From NCBI GenBank assembly GCA_963277665.1, contig OY728123.1:625516915-625580914 (forward strand): 64,000 nt of DNA, in the 5' to 3' direction. Source of the DNA: Viscum album (lineage: Eukaryota; Streptophyta; Magnoliopsida; Santalales; Viscaceae). The translations under genes and the position numbers were made by a program. A model generated the notes under the pieces. That model saw only the letters and a list, made by a program, of their open reading frames with translations, ran no database searches and was not told where the DNA came from. Numbering within the stretch: position 1 is the stretch's first letter; each line of letters opens with the position of its first letter. Shown in pieces: positions 21,672-34,530 of the stretch.

Positions 21672-21690
21672 ACCTCCCCACCATAAAATA
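21672..21690 (-). other. Polypurine tract of gypsy-H
   Basis: On the minus strand, TTTATGGTGGGGAGGT immediately precedes the LTR start TGTAACATCC. It is the expected plus-strand primer site between integrase and the 3' LTR. Confidence 0.7.
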
Positions 21691-21719
21691 ATTTATATCT
21701 CCAAAAATACCATCAAGAG

Positions 21720-22253
21720 ATATCAATGTTAAATAGTTGAAGAAGCTTATGACCCATAATTTCCACACACTATCACGTATCATGATAATTTTTACCATAC
21801 TTCTATAGAACATAGACCAATGGTATTTTCATCCCACAAAAAACCTTGGTATCAAAATCTAAAATCCAGACATGATGCTCAGACATTGATAAATCTTGCT
21901 CAACATAAAGATCCACCAAGATCAGAACATGAGAAGGGTAAGAAAGATACATTCAAAGATATGATATATGAAACACATTTTTCATCAATGTCAACTATAT
22001 TGGAAGTTCCAAACATTAGTCCACTTTCCACACTCGCTCAATAATCTCAAAAGGAACCAAAAATCTTGGCACAAGCTTTCCCTATTTTTCAAGACATTGC
22101 TGAACCAACTCAGGTGAAACTCTCAAGAACACCTTGTCACCATTAGAAAACTTCAACAGTCATTGATGATGATTAACATAAGATTTATGTTTAATCTGTG
22201 TCATCAACATCCTATGAAAAACCTATTGAATCCTCATCATCATCTCTTGGAAT
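21720..22253 (-). pseudogene. Gypsy-H integrase C-terminal part
   Basis: Minus-strand frames read FSNGDKVFLRVSPEL (about 22150), LVPFEIIERV, MKNVFHISY, YPSHVL and EHHVWILDF. They correspond to the integrase C-terminal pattern GDKVFLRVSP, GPFEILERVG, HNVFHVS, DPSHVL and E-PV-ILDR of plant gypsy elements. It is cut at 22253 by the 5' LTR of the next element; the preceding residues are found beyond 31265. Confidence 0.8.
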
Positions 22254-25200
22254 TGTAATATCATAAAATTTTAAAGGATAATAAAACCCTATTTGTGAAT
22301 AATTTATGTGTGTTTTTATGTTAGAAACGTAAATTTTCAATAAAAAAATACGTAATAAATGTTTTAAAGGGTTTACATAAGGGTAAAAACCCTGTTATCA
22401 TTTTGTAATATTCTATGAAATATTTTTGGAGTCAGGCATTGAGTTGGCGTGGGATTTTGAGGATCATAAATGCTAGGTGTTTATTTAATTAAAATATTAA
22501 TATATTATATTATGTGTGTGTAATGTTTTCAAAAAATTAAATATCTCCCAAACAGTGTCTTTTATAATAAATCTAAGACTATAGTTTGGTCCGATATAAG
22601 GTGTTTACCCTAGGAGTGATATAAATTTTAGGCATATCAGGTTTTTAGTAACACCGTATGAAAGGATAACTTATTTATTATTTTTATTTATATATTTCTT
22701 AAAAATAACTAAATATATCCCAAAAAATGCGTTGTATGAGAAATCAAAGACCACCTTTAGGTCCAAAATGAGGGTTTTACCATAGGTGCGACATAAGCTT
22801 TGTGTGTGTTGGGTGTATGGTTACATCACATGTAAGGGTGACGACAATTATATTGTTATCTTTATTTGTGTTGAAAAAATAGAAACTACATGTGTAATTG
22901 AATTTTCTTAATTAATGAGTGATTTTTCACCATGTGTGAATATTTACAAGAAGGTTATTTAATGTCAATCATATTATTAACTTATGCTAAATAAATTCAA
23001 ATATGTGGTTAATGTTAATTTATTAACTATTATGAGCATTTAATATAAGTTTTTTTTAAATATATATGGTGGATATGGGGAAGGTGATTTAATAACAATA
23101 ATATATTGTTGTTTTCATTGTACTTAATTTTTTAAAAACAATATTTGTGTGTAGAAAATTAAAATTGTGTGCGTAAATGATGACTGTGTGTATGTGTGTG
23201 TGTGTGGGGGGGTGTGTGTGTATATTATGTGTGTGTGTGATTTAAATATATATGCGTGTGTGGGGGTGGGTATGTATATAATGTGTATATATTGGGTTAA
23301 ATATGTGTGTGTGTCTATTTGTATATATATGTATATATATATATGGAGAACATTTAATATATTTTTAAATCTATGTTTAGATTTTTTTAGGGGAATTAAA
23401 AACACAGATGTAATTTAAGGGATGGATCATGGCATGGGTATAAGAGGGAAAATATAATTTTTTAAATTTAATAAAAGGAATTAAATAAAAAAGGGAAAAT
23501 ATAATATATAAAAATGGATTTTGGGCCTTTTTAGTGCACCATAGAGGGTTTTCCTCGCCAATATCATGAATACCTCCCAACTATTCATCCCTATATTTTA
23601 TTCTATATTTTATTTTATTGTTATTTTCAAAACATCATTCTTCAAAATCTCATGCGATGTTGATCAGAATTATGCACCATCTGTGTTATAAGATTCGTGT
23701 CGACGGACAAAAAATTTAAACCCAATATTTTTCTGAACAAGGCAACGTGTGTTTTTAGATTTAAATTAATAATTATTTTTAAATGTTTTATATATAAATG
23801 ATAATAAACTGTATTATCAAAAGAAAATTATCAAGAATTTTCAAGAGGTAATTACACTAAATTATCAAAGGATAATTTATAGAAAGTTATCAAAATATAA
23901 TCATACCTTTTATCAAAATATAATTTGTAAGAAATTATCATAGGATAATTGTATGGTTTTATTGAAGAATATGTATAATTCATACCACATGTGTTCTTGA
24001 ATTAATTTAGATATATAAATTAACAAAAATGGTTTTATAATTATTCTTGAGGAGAATATTGTGAGCACATGCATTGGTCAAAAATTATATTTTATAAATT
24101 ATATAAGAGAGAGAGAGTATTATGATATGAAATATTTTATTTATTTTTGAATTAAAATATTTTTTTTGGTTCTAGGAACCCTTGATAAACTGTGATCATT
24201 GACATGTCGGAGATTACGATAATAAGTTTGTGGGGAGGTGTATCAAACCAAACAAGGTGGTTTGTCATTTATGTTGATGTTGATGACTTTAAAGTAGGAA
24301 GTTCCTTACAATTTCGATCCAGGAATATTATTTTATCATGTTATGTTATTTATTCTCAACTAACCCATTATTGTTATATGATTCATGTGGGTGTGGGTGT
24401 AGTCATTCTTGCTTGATTGATATATTATGATTATCCATGATGATGTGATTTAGAGCATGTTGAGTTGTTTTCATGTGTGTGTGTATTGATTTTCTCATAC
24501 TCATGAAATTTAATGTAGGATTCCACTATTTCCTTGTTATATTCTTGGTATATGTTATGTTGTTGTGTTATGCATGTCACCAATGTGACAGGTGGTCCCA
24601 TCATGACTCGATATCCCTTGAGGTGGAGCATGTTCGTACACTGCATGTGACTTGATAATGAGACTGAGATGGGTGACGGGGCATGATGGACTCATGTGTC
24701 CTGACCTGGTGTCATGAAGATCATGAGTGATCTGACCCATTTGTGATGATGAGGGGGTATAACAATCAGGACTGGTCATAACTTTATGGAAATAGTGGTG
24801 TATGATGGTCTATTGAACATAGACTGGAGATAAAATTGGGGCATGATGGCCTAGTGTGGTTTGACCTAGAGGTCTGGGACCTATACTAATATTTAATGAT
24901 AGGATAACATTGATGATGATATATTTCAATGACTGTTCTATTGTTTACCTGTAAGGCATTGAAGTGGTTATAAGGAAGGTATGTAGTGGCTTAGGTAGTT
25001 CTTGGACGCTCTGCATGATTGTTGCTTGTGTGCATATTTATTTATTATTTTGTTATACATTCTTACGAATAGTTACACTTATTAGGTTCACATTTATGGT
25101 GTTGTATTGAGTCTATTTACTCAAACCAAACTCATTCATTCGTGTGCGCTTGTATATTTCATGACCTATGATTTAGTGAAGGGAAAGGGCCCTATGGTGG

Positions 25201-25562
25201 ATGGTTTAGTAGTAGATCATGGAGAAAGAGTGGGTTGGGTTAGAATCTAGAGGACCTATGGATTTTTATTTTTATATCTATTTATTTATTTATTTAACAA
25301 TTTATATATAGTATTTCGACATTGGTAGCTATTTATTTGGATGATATGTATTCCATTTTTATATTTACACATGTTACTCTGATTATTTTTTATATTTTGA
25401 TGATTTATTATCAATCTTATAACATGATACATAGGGTATAATCTCCAAAAAAATAGAATTAGACTCTTGCTTCTGGTTGGAAGCCTCTTTAATATGGGGA
25501 GGCATGCATGATGTCATGTGGCACTTTGGATCGGTCTAGGTGGTTCAGATTGTGATGTTACA
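22254..25562 (+). repeat. 5' LTR of the long-LTR gypsy
   Basis: Starts TGTAATATCATAAAATTTTAAAGG and ends GTGATGTTACA, directly before the primer site. It aligns with 27999-31265, for example GGATAATAAAACCC near both starts, TAAATTTTCAATAAAAAAATAC, and CCTCCCAAC..TTCATCCC near 23572/29248. It contains a GT-rich microsatellite at 23180-23345. No coding frame is supported. Confidence 0.9.
23180..23345. repeat. GT/TA-rich microsatellite in the 5' LTR
   Basis: Several TG runs (TGTGTGTGTGTGTG followed by seven G, then more TG, later TATATATATATATA). The corresponding part of the 3' LTR (about 28925-29010) is clearly shorter, so the two LTRs differ by repeat length. Confidence 0.85.
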
Positions 25563-25565
25563 AAA

Positions 25566-25578
25566 TGGTATCAGAAAA
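25566..25578 (+). other. Primer-binding site (tRNA-iMet type)
   Basis: TGGTATCAGA, three bases after the LTR end TGTTACA, matches the plant initiator-Met primer site TGGTATCAGAGC. It fixes the orientation and the LTR border. Confidence 0.88.
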
Positions 25579-26139
25579 CAAGATCCACTAACTTATTATT
25601 CTATTTACCATGGGATGGTACAAGATATAAAAGAGATGGGGTAGTTGAAACTCATTCATGGGGGATATGGAAGTGCCTAGTCAGCACTGTATAGTGGACC
25701 TCTGAGTTTCCATAAAGTGGGAAAATTTATTTTTTCTGTTACCATTTATTATATTCACCTTGGGTGATGCACATGGTAATTCTACATGATTTATGGGATT
25801 TAATATGCATTCAAGCATCCTGACATGGCACATAGGTTCACATTCCATATATATACATTTATATGCTACATAGTAGTTCATAAATTAAATTTATTAGCTT
25901 ATACTCTCTATTTAGGATATTTTCTCCTTATGTGATATATCTAATTTCCATGTTATTGTGATATATATTTATTAGAATTAATTAGTTAAGCTGAGCATGT
26001 TGTTGTTTTAGTATATATACGATGACCCTAACTAATTTTTAAGGACTGAGACAAGGGTTAGTTTTAGGAGGGTTATACATTGGGTTAAGGGTATACTCTT
26101 AGGGAATCATTTATGTGATCCCAAATATTGGTTTGGAAT

Positions 26140-26710
26140 TTTTATGTTCCTAATGTTCCTTTTGTTACAGAAGATATCTCTTCATAGATGTTTGGCATGG
26201 CCACCAACTGATCAAACTGATGTTGAGTATTTTTCTACACCTTCCCCAGTGGTACATATAGTAGGCCTGCTCCATCCAGGAGTCCGACCACCAAGGTCTA
26301 TGGTTGACTGTGCTAGACAATTACAGCTTCTGTATCTTCCAACATTTTAGGGAACTAGGGTACCACATGATGCAAAGGACTAGATATACATCATGACGTA
26401 TTTTTTCAATGTCATTAAAATTCAAGAGTTCTGGAAGGTGTAATTAGTATCTTTCATGCTACTAGGTCCCTCCAAGTGATGGTGGGGTGTGGTTAAACAT
26501 TCAAGTAGATATGAAGGTTTGACTTTAATAGTATTCAAAATCATTTTATTATAATATATCCTTCTAGGTACACTGAATCATTAATATTCCCATGAACTCA
26601 TTTAACTTCAACAGAGCTTAAAGATAATTATTTACCATGTGAAATGAATTAAGGAGTTATTTTTAAATTCCTTGATAGACAATAAAGGACTGGAATGTGA
26701 TAGAGTTGTG
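26140..26710 (+). pseudogene. Gag remnant of the long-LTR gypsy
   Basis: After a short open stretch (26144-26350, unassigned, possible gag N-terminus), frames around 26400-26700 give FFNVIKIQEFWKV, FMLLGPSK, WWGVVK, GLTLIVFK and LQQ-SLKDNYLPCE, following the gag core order (IF--M---E--KV-FA---L-G-A--WW----, F---F---Y-P, F--L-QG--TV-EY). Multiple stops and frameshifts. The region 25579-26140 holds no recognisable coding sequence. Confidence 0.6.
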
Positions 26711-27059
26711 TGACTTCCCCTAGTTTCCAATAGACTTTCTCATGATACATTGGGAAGGAAGAAGAGGAAGGCTATGATTTCATACCATAGTAGTAGTGGA
26801 TAGCCAGTATAGAGTAACGTATTGTCATCACCTCTTATTACTATATGAGGTATGGTCTTAAAGATGATGTTTTTCCCTTCTTCCTTGATTAAAATTGGTG
26901 ATTTACTTATATCTAAGAATTGGTTATGGACTTGAATTATAGGTAGAGTTATGTTTCCCTAACTTACCTTTCTTTGATACATCATTGAATGATGACATAA
27001 AACTCTAGTATATGAGAGAGTGATAGTTAGTGATTCCATTAGTGAGATCCTAATGATGT

Positions 27060-27945
27060 ACTAACTCAATGGAGGAGCTGGATAAACTCTCTATTCCAGA
27101 GATCGTATGCCTACATGATGTTCTCTTTAGTATTGTTTCATATAAAGATACATGTTTTACACCACGATTTTGGTAGGGATAGAAAAAAACACGAGGTATT
27201 CATCTGAGTTTGAGAATAGAATACCATACTCAGATCTATGGATTGTCCAAGCACACTATACGCATATTGGAATATATGCTTGAGACTACGCGCTAGACAT
27301 CAGGGGATTATGAGATGATAACCTAAACATATAACATTAAGAGGAGTTTTATGGGAGATCATGTTGTACACCATCTAGATAGCAAGACGTGGGTAAGGCA
27401 TTAGTTGTGGGGCCCATTTTGGTTTGAGATGCCTCTTAGAGATCAAAGTTGATATAGAAGAGGTTAATCACCGCTCAAAGCAGACAGATATCATATGTCA
27501 ATTATAGGAGGAGAAATTTAGAGCTCACTAAGGCTGATTGGGTGTTTCTTGTGAGTGACTCCTTGTTTGGGGCACTGTTGTTTGGGGAAGTAAGATAAGT
27601 TTTCCCAAATATATTTGGTACCCTTTTAGATCACTGAATGATTGGCGATAGTTTCATTCCATGTAGACTTTCCAACATATTATTGAGGCATGCATGATAT
27701 GTTCCATGTTTTTCAACTTCAATGGAACACATCCTATATTTCACGTATTATAGTTTGTGAGGAAATTTTAGGAACTAGATACATCGTATGAGGAGAATTT
27801 TATGTGGATATTAGGCTACAGTTAGAAATACCTCTGAGGGAAGATGGTACCACTTGTCGAAATTTGGAGGTAGTATAGATTGATCCAAGAGGATACATGA
27901 GAGATGGAGTCTAATTTTTGAACTTAGAGGAATGAGTTGTTCGAA
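27060..27945 (+). pseudogene. Integrase remnant of the long-LTR gypsy
   Basis: Plus-strand reading: EELDKLSIPEIVCLHDVLFS, IVSYKDTCFTPRFW, FENRIPYSDLWIVQAHYTHI-like frames for the HPQTDGQSERTIQ segment, LEYMLE, then QTDIICQL, VNYRRRNLELTKADWVFL (about 27500; family YADKRRR-LEF--GD-VFLKVSP), HDMFHVFQL (HNVFHVSQL) and IQEDTREMES (VEEATWE-E). Order and spacing are right for integrase core and C-terminus. The catalytic Asp of VSDRD appears as Tyr-Lys-Asp. No chromodomain was recognised. Confidence 0.75.
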
Positions 27946-27983
27946 CAAGAATTATAGAGATACTTCTAATGGATCAGAATTCG

Positions 27984-27998
27984 ATACAGGGGGATAAT
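27984..27998 (+). other. Polypurine tract of the long-LTR gypsy
   Basis: ACAGGGGGATAA immediately before the 3' LTR start at 27999; a G-rich purine run in the expected place. Confidence 0.55.
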
Positions 27999-30900
27999 TT
28001 TAACATTCCTAAATTTTTAAGGATAATAAAACCCAAATTTTGAATAATTTCGGAGTATTTTTATGTGAAAATGTAAATTTTCAATAAAAAAATACTTAAT
28101 TATTATTTTAAAGGCTTTATCTATGGTTAAAAAATTTGTTAGCATCTTGGAATATTCTGTGGGATGTTTTTAGAGTCAGACACTGAGTTCCATGGGATTT
28201 CAAGTCCTGTAGAGGCTTATATTTGATTTAATTAAAATATTAAATATATTATATTATGCATGCATGTTTTTTCCAAAAAAAAAATAAATATATCACAAAC
28301 GGTGTCTCATAGGAGAAATTTGATTCCACCATTGGGTTTGAGATTAGGGTTTTATCTTAGGCGCATCATAAATTCTTTATTCATTGAGTTTTTGGTAACA
28401 TAGCACATGAGGATAACTAATATATTATTTTTATTATTAAATTTACAAAAATAATTTAATATCTCCCTTACGGTGTGTCATATGAGAAATATGAAACAAC
28501 CTTTAGGTCTATAATTGGGGTCTTATCCTATGTGCAACATAATATTTATGTGAATTGGGTATTTGGTTACATCACACGTAAGGGTACTGATAATTGTATT
28601 ATTGTCATTATTTGTATTGAAAATAAATTGGAACCTACATATGTATTTAAATTCGATTAATTAATGAGCAATGTTTCACCATGTGTGAATATTTATTGGG
28701 AGATTATGTAATAATGTTGATATTATTACCATGTGCTAAATAAATGAAAATGTGTGTTCATGTTAATTTATTAACAATTATGAGAATTTTATAGAACTTG
28801 TGTTTAAAATATAAATGGTGGAAATGGAGAATGTGATTTAATAATAATAATAATAGATTATTATTGTTTTTGTTGTTGTTAATTATAAAAAATATATTTC
28901 TGTACGGAAAATTAAATTTTTTCTGTGTGTACAGGATGAATATGTGCGTGTGTGTGTGCAGATTTTTATATATATAATGTATGTTTATATATATAATTTA
29001 AATATATATATCTGGATGACATTTAGTATATTTTTAAATGTATGATTAAATGTTTTTTAGGGGAATTAAAAAACAAAAATGATGGAATTTAAGGGGGCGG
29101 AACATGGCATGGGCATGAGAGTGAAAATACAATTTATTGAATATAATAAATGAAATTAAATAGAGAAGAGAAAATATAATATATAAAATGTATTTTTGGG
29201 ACTTTTGTGCACACCGTGAAGGTTTTTCCTCTGAAATCTCATGTATCCCTCCCAACTCTTCATCCCCATATTTTGTTCTTTTTTTATTTTATTTTTTTTC
29301 AAACATCTTTATTCAATATAGCATGTGATATTGATCAAAATTACATGTCTTTGGTGTCATTGGATTTGTGTCGATGAATAGAAATTTAATCTCAAGTTTC
29401 TTTCTAGAGGGGGCAAGGTATGTTTTCAAGATTTAAATCAATCCTTATTTTTCATTTTTAAAATATCAAGGATAATAATGCATATTATCAAATGATAATT
29501 ATTAAGAATTATCAAGAGGTAATGACGCTAAATTATCAAAGGACAGTTTATAGAAAAGATGTCAAAATATAATCACACTTTTTATCAAAAGTTAATTTAT
29601 AAGAAATTATCAGAGGATAATTAGGAAACATTCAGGGATAATTATATGGTGTTATTAAAGAATGGTTAAAAGTAATTCCACCTAAGTTCTTGAATTAATT
29701 TAGAGATATAAATTATCAAACATGGTTTTATGATTATTCTTGAGGATAATGTTGTGAGTGTATGCGTTAGCATAAAATGATAATTTAGAAATTATCTAGG
29801 AGTGATGTAGTATTATTGAATAAGTTATTTTATTTATTTTTGAAAGAAAATTGTTGATTTTGGTTCTAGAAACTCATGACGAACCTCAAGAATTGAAATG
29901 TTGATGATTAGGATAATAAGGCCATGATGAGGTGTATTGAACCACACAATGTCGTTTAATTTTGTCATTGACGACGATGACTTTGAAGAAAGAAGTTCCA
30001 TACTATTTTGGTCTATGTGTATGATGTTATCATGATATATTTTCCTGACTAAACCATGCTTCTTATGTGATGCATGTGGGTGTATGTGTTACCATTATTT
30101 CTTTATTCACATATTATGATTTTTTGTGATGATGTGCTTTAGACCATGTTGAGTTTGTCACATGTGTGTATGTATGTCTTTTCTCACATTATAACATGTT
30201 ATGAATGATTCCACTATTGTCCAGGGATATTTTTGGTATATGATATGTTTTTGTGTTATTCCATTTACCAAAGTGACATATGGTTTTTTCGTGGCTCGGT
30301 ATCCCTTGAGGGGGACTCTGTTCAGATGGTGCATGTGACTTGATGATGATACTAAGATGAGCGATGGGGAAAAATGGCATAGTGTGGTCTGACCAAGGGG
30401 AATAATGATCATGAGTGATTAGACCCCTATGTGATGACCATGGGTAATAAAAATCATGAGTGATCATACCTGCATGTAAATATTGGGGCACGATTTTCTA
30501 TGTGACCTGGCCTGGAGATAGCATCAGGGCATGATGACCATGTTTGGTTTGACCTAGAGGTCTGGGGCTTCTATGAATATTGAGAAGATCAAGGATGGAA
30601 CTGATGTTGAGATGTTTCCCTTATTTTTACAATGTTTTCTGGCAAGACACTGAAGTAGGTATAACTGAGGTTTGTGGTGTCTTGGTTAGCACATAGACAC
30701 TTGGCATGATTGTTAATTGTGTGTGTATTTATTTATTATTATGTTATAAATTATTATGCAAGCAAACAATTTTTAAGGATGCATTGGTGGTGTCCTGCTA
30801 AGTCTTCATACTCACACCGTACTCGAGTATTTCGCTATATTTTTAGATTTCATGACTCGAGATCAGGTGAAGAGAAAGGGACCTATGGTAGATAGTTGAG

Positions 30901-31265
30901 CGATGAAGCATGGAGAAAGAGTGGGTTGGGACAGACTCCAAAGGACCTGAAAATGTTTTTTTATTTTTTATCTCTTTATGTATATATTTATTACTTTCTG
31001 GATAGGCTTGACTCATTGGGATTTTTTTATTTGTATGACATGTATGAAATTTTTAGATTTTCATATGTTACTCTAATTATTTATTATTTAATATATATTT
31101 TTATAATTTATTATTGATCATATTACATGACATAGGAGGTATAGTATCCTCTCTGATGGAATTAGAACCTCACTACTAGTTGGAAGTCTATTGAATATAA
31201 GGAGGAGTGCATTAGGTCATGTGGAATTTCAGATGAAGATCAATGCTTCAGTTCAGGATGTTACA
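27999..31265 (+). repeat. 3' LTR of the long-LTR gypsy
   Basis: Starts TTTAACATTCCTAAATTTTT (TG changed to TT) and ends CAGGATGTTACA. It aligns end to end with 22254-25562. Short open frames inside (for example near 29050-29255 and 30160-30490) have diverged counterparts in the 5' LTR and show no coding constraint. Confidence 0.9.
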
Positions 31266-32250
31266 ATAAAAAACTTGGTCTCGCGAAGGAAATTTCACCA
31301 ATATCTAACCAACATAAAGGATATTTTCAAATACAACCACATAAGGCCTCAAAAGGATCCATTTTGATGGCAGACTTTTATCTTTTGCTGTAGGAAAATT
31401 CAACCAGTTCCAAATGGTTACCCCAAAGTCCACCAAATTCATGAACTATAACATGAATCATATCTTTTGGAATCTATATAGCTCTCTCTATCTGGCCATA
31501 TGTCTACAGATGATATACCATACTCAAATGTAGCTGGGATCCCAAGGACTCCTAGAGGCCTCTCCATAAGTGAGAACTGAAATGGGGATCCCTAACAGAG
31601 ATTATAGTTGATGTAACTCCATGAAATCTTACAATATCCTACACATAGAGATGTATCATGTCCTCAACATAGGATGCATGTCAAATGGGTAAATATTGAA
31701 CCTATTTGGTCAGAATATTGATCAAAACCCATATTGTATTATTCCATTTAATGATTCAGGTCAACCCAACCACAATGTCCATAAAATCTCATCACACTTC
31801 CAAGTCAGTACAGGAAGATGTTGAAGTAAACACAAAGGTCTCTAGAGCTCAGTTTTCACCTGCTGGCAGGTATAACAAAGAAAAAAAGTATGTGATGTCT
31901 CATCTCATACATGGACACTAGAATTGTCATATCCTATCATATTACATCTTCATGGTATCTAGGTGCACCACCCACTATGAATTATGGAAATACCCTATCA
32001 CCACATATCTCATGGGAAAAGGAACAACTTGATAGTTCTAAAAACATAGGATACCCCTGGAGAAAATGAACACACAACAATGGGTTCCCCCACTATAAAG
32101 AGAGTATCTAATTCCATGAAATTCCTCATCATGTTATGCTCATGAAGATTCATCCCTAAAAGAGTGTAGGTTAACTGAACCTTGTCCAAGACAACCTCAA
32201 CCTCCTCTTGTATTTACAAATTCTATTGGGCAAAGAGAGCCATTAGATTC
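31266..32250 (-). pseudogene. Gypsy-H integrase N-terminal zinc-finger region and catalytic core
   Basis: Read from the right: CLYCQQVKTEL (zinc-finger end), HLPVLTWKCDEI (LPIPEWKWE-I), then about 31610-31470 SVRDPHFSSHLWRGL, SLGSQLHLSMVYHL and TYGQIERAI, then HVIVHEFGGLWGNHLELVEF and IKMDPFEALCG. These match VSDRDPRFTS-FW, LGT-L--STAYHPQTDGQSERTIQ and IDFGG-W--HLPL-EFAYNNS of chromovirus integrase. Stops replace several conserved residues. At 31266 the reading is cut by the 3' LTR end of the inserted element and resumes at 22253. Confidence 0.82.
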
Positions 32251-33940
32251 CACTCTTCTGGTGATTCTTTCATGGACTAGGTTGGAAGTTTCCTAATCAA
32301 AGCATTGGAAAAGACATTCCCTTCTCTGGGGTATAGGAAATGTCGAAATTAAAAGTATACAGATACTCAACCTAATTACCCTATCAGAGATTAAAATCAT
32401 TTTGAGATAAGATATAACTCAATCATTTGGAGCCAAAATAAACAATAAATATTATCATAAAAGTCAATGCTACCAACTCTTAAGAGAATGTATCACATCT
32501 ATGAGCTTGAGATCATGGGACGAATAATTTTACTTGTGTGGACTAAGATTTATAGATCCATAGGATACCATGTGATCAACATATACAAGTACATATCCCA
32601 AACCCAAACCTGATGTGTCGCAATATACCACATAGCCTTACCCAACTTTTGGAATATTCAACACTAGTGCATTAGTAAAAAGATGTTTCAACTCAATGAA
32701 ATAACTATAACATTTCTCATCCCAAATGACCTTTACTCATTTACTAGTGAGATTATCGATCGCATAATCCAACTTCAAGAAATATCTAATAAACCTATGA
32801 TAATACCCCACTGAACACAAGAAGATATGAACCTTGAAAACATTATAATATTTCTCCCATGCCATAATTGCTTTCACCTTCTCAGCATCAACTAAAATAC
32901 CATGTTTTGAGACAATTTTCCCCAAGAACCTCACTTCACACATTCATAAGTCACATTTCAATAACATGGAATAGAGCCAATGGTTTCTCAACATTTTTAA
33001 AAATGAAATTAGTTAATGTGCATAGTCATCATAAGACATAGAGTAAACATAAATTTCATCCATAAAGACCACCAAGAATGAGTCAAGTTACTCATGAAAT
33101 ATCCTGTTAATTAAATATATAAAATCTGTAGGATCATTTTTAGACCAAATATCATAACAAGATACTCATAATGTCTATACCTACTTCTAAAGGTAGTCTT
33201 TAAAATGTTAGACTCCATTACACTCAACTGGTGATAACTAGATCAAAAATCATTCATCGAGAAACAATTCACCCTTTGAAACTGATCAAACAAATCCTCA
33301 ATACATGGTAACATATTCTTGTTTTTTACTGAAACTCGATTAGGTTTTGGTTAATAAACTCACAGGAAAAATTCCCCCCTCTACATTCTTTTCAAAGAGA
33401 ATAATTACCACCCAAGGCGACACATGAAGGCATATTAAACCAATATCTATAAGATCATACAATAGATTTTTCATCTATTTCAACTTTACTATTTCCATGT
33501 GGTAAGAAATAATACGCATTCAATGAGTACTAGGTGCCAAATCAATAAATAAATCCACCTCTCTTACTGGTGGAAAACTAGATAAATCAAAAGGAAATAG
33601 TTTAGGAAACTCAACAAGAACTGGAGGGAGATCATTGCTCAAATATTCCCAATCCAAGTCAAAATCAAACATCGATATTACCCTGACCAACTATGAGAAA
33701 TAAGGTTTATCTACACTTGACCTTAGATCTTATTCCCTCTGGAATACAACGAACACCTAATCATGCACAATAAATGAGACTCACATAAAATAAAATTCAA
33801 TTCAGGTCTTATTAACAATCATCCAAGCCATCTTGAAAATGAATTTATAAGGTTTCATGTCAAGAACCATAAAATTCCATGTAAGCTCAATTTATAATAG
33901 AGAGAAAACACAATAAAAAAAATCTAAGACCCTAATCTCT
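32250..33940 (-). pseudogene. Gypsy-H reverse transcriptase and RNase H remnants
   Basis: The clearest piece (32943-32737) reads CEVRFLGKIVSKHGILVDAE, KVKAIMAWE and VGYYHRFIRYFLKLDYAI, matching the RT thumb/connection pattern FLGHVVS-EGI-VDP-KV-AI--W and GYYRRFI. Just upstream (about 33075-33045) the active site appears as VVFMDEIYVYS, with FIDDILVYS expected; the second catalytic Asp is now Glu. Regions 33300-33900 and 32250-32700 carry weak RT-fingers and RNase H similarity broken by many stops. Confidence 0.75.
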
Positions 33941-33942
33941 CT

Positions 33943-34137
33943 TCATTCTAAGGGTGTGGTAATATCCATCACATAGGATAAAATAATCATAAGAATATTT
34001 AGTAGGTTCAAAATATGATTTAAATTAAATGATTGAAGTGCACATATATCAAATAATGCAGTCACTAAAGATAAGATTATAGTGATGGTAGCTCTTAATG
34101 TCATTGGACATGTATCAAATTCTTCTATAGAACCTTC
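33943..34137 (-). pseudogene. Gypsy-H protease, cut by CACTA-2
   Basis: The frame reads RATITIILSLVTALFDICAL followed by QSF. VTALFDSGASHSF is the family pattern, so the active-site DSG has become DIC. It ends TTPLE, as LSVSTPSGE in relatives. The N-terminal side stops at the CACTA insertion (34137/34138), with GSIEEFDTC just before it. The gag part of the same element resumes beyond 43584. Confidence 0.7.
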
Positions 34138-34530
34138 CACTACAAAAAAATCCCCAATTATAAGGGGTTATTTTTTAGTTTAGCTGAGTTTATAACCCCC
34201 TGTAAATACATTATCAATAGTTTCCATAACCAGCGCAAATGTTCCTATCTACTTCTATTAGTGGGGGTTTTGTGAATCATTGGTAAGGTGAAGCATAGTT
34301 AGAGGTTGTTTTAGTAGAGGAGGTTAAAACCTCCTCTAATTGCACCATGAAATCTTAAAAAATATATAGTTTGTAGGGGTTTAATACCCCATCCAATTTA
34401 TTTTCCAATTTAATGGTGATTGAAAACTTCTTCTAGTTGTGCTGTAAGTAGTATAATATGGGAATTTTTGAAAATCTTCCTCGATTTATCACATAATTAG
34501 AGAGTATTTTAACCCCACTCTAATTGAGTC
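34138..34530. repeat. CACTA-2 left terminal and subterminal repeats
   Basis: TIR CACTACAAAAAAATCCCC, then repeated units such as AAGGGGTTATTTT, TATAACCCCCTGTA, GAGGTTAAAACCTCCTCTAA and AGGGGTTTAATACCCC in both orientations, comparable with the right subterminal region. Confidence 0.8.

Larger units (their letters stand above)
22254..31265 (+). mobile_element. Gypsy element with 3.3-kb LTRs, internally deleted
   Basis: Complete LTR-to-LTR copy on the plus strand: 5' LTR 22254-25562, primer site 25566, a 2.4-kb interior with gag and integrase remnants only, polypurine-like tract, and 3' LTR 27999-31265. The LTRs align over their whole length but with many differences, so the insertion is old. 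It lies inside gypsy-H integrase. No matching 5-bp target duplication is visible (GGAAT left, ATAAA right). Protease and RT appear to be deleted. Confidence 0.88.

Noticed and set aside
23124..23405. Frames over the GT-rich region of the long-LTR gypsy
   Set aside because: They are translations of a microsatellite (His/Thr/Tyr repeats or Val/Cys repeats).
24192..24780. Several 60-75-codon frames in the 5' LTR of the long-LTR gypsy
   Set aside because: The homologous part of the 3' LTR does not keep the same frames; non-coding LTR.
31706..31921. 71-codon plus-strand frame
   Set aside because: Antisense of the gypsy-H integrase zinc-finger/core region.
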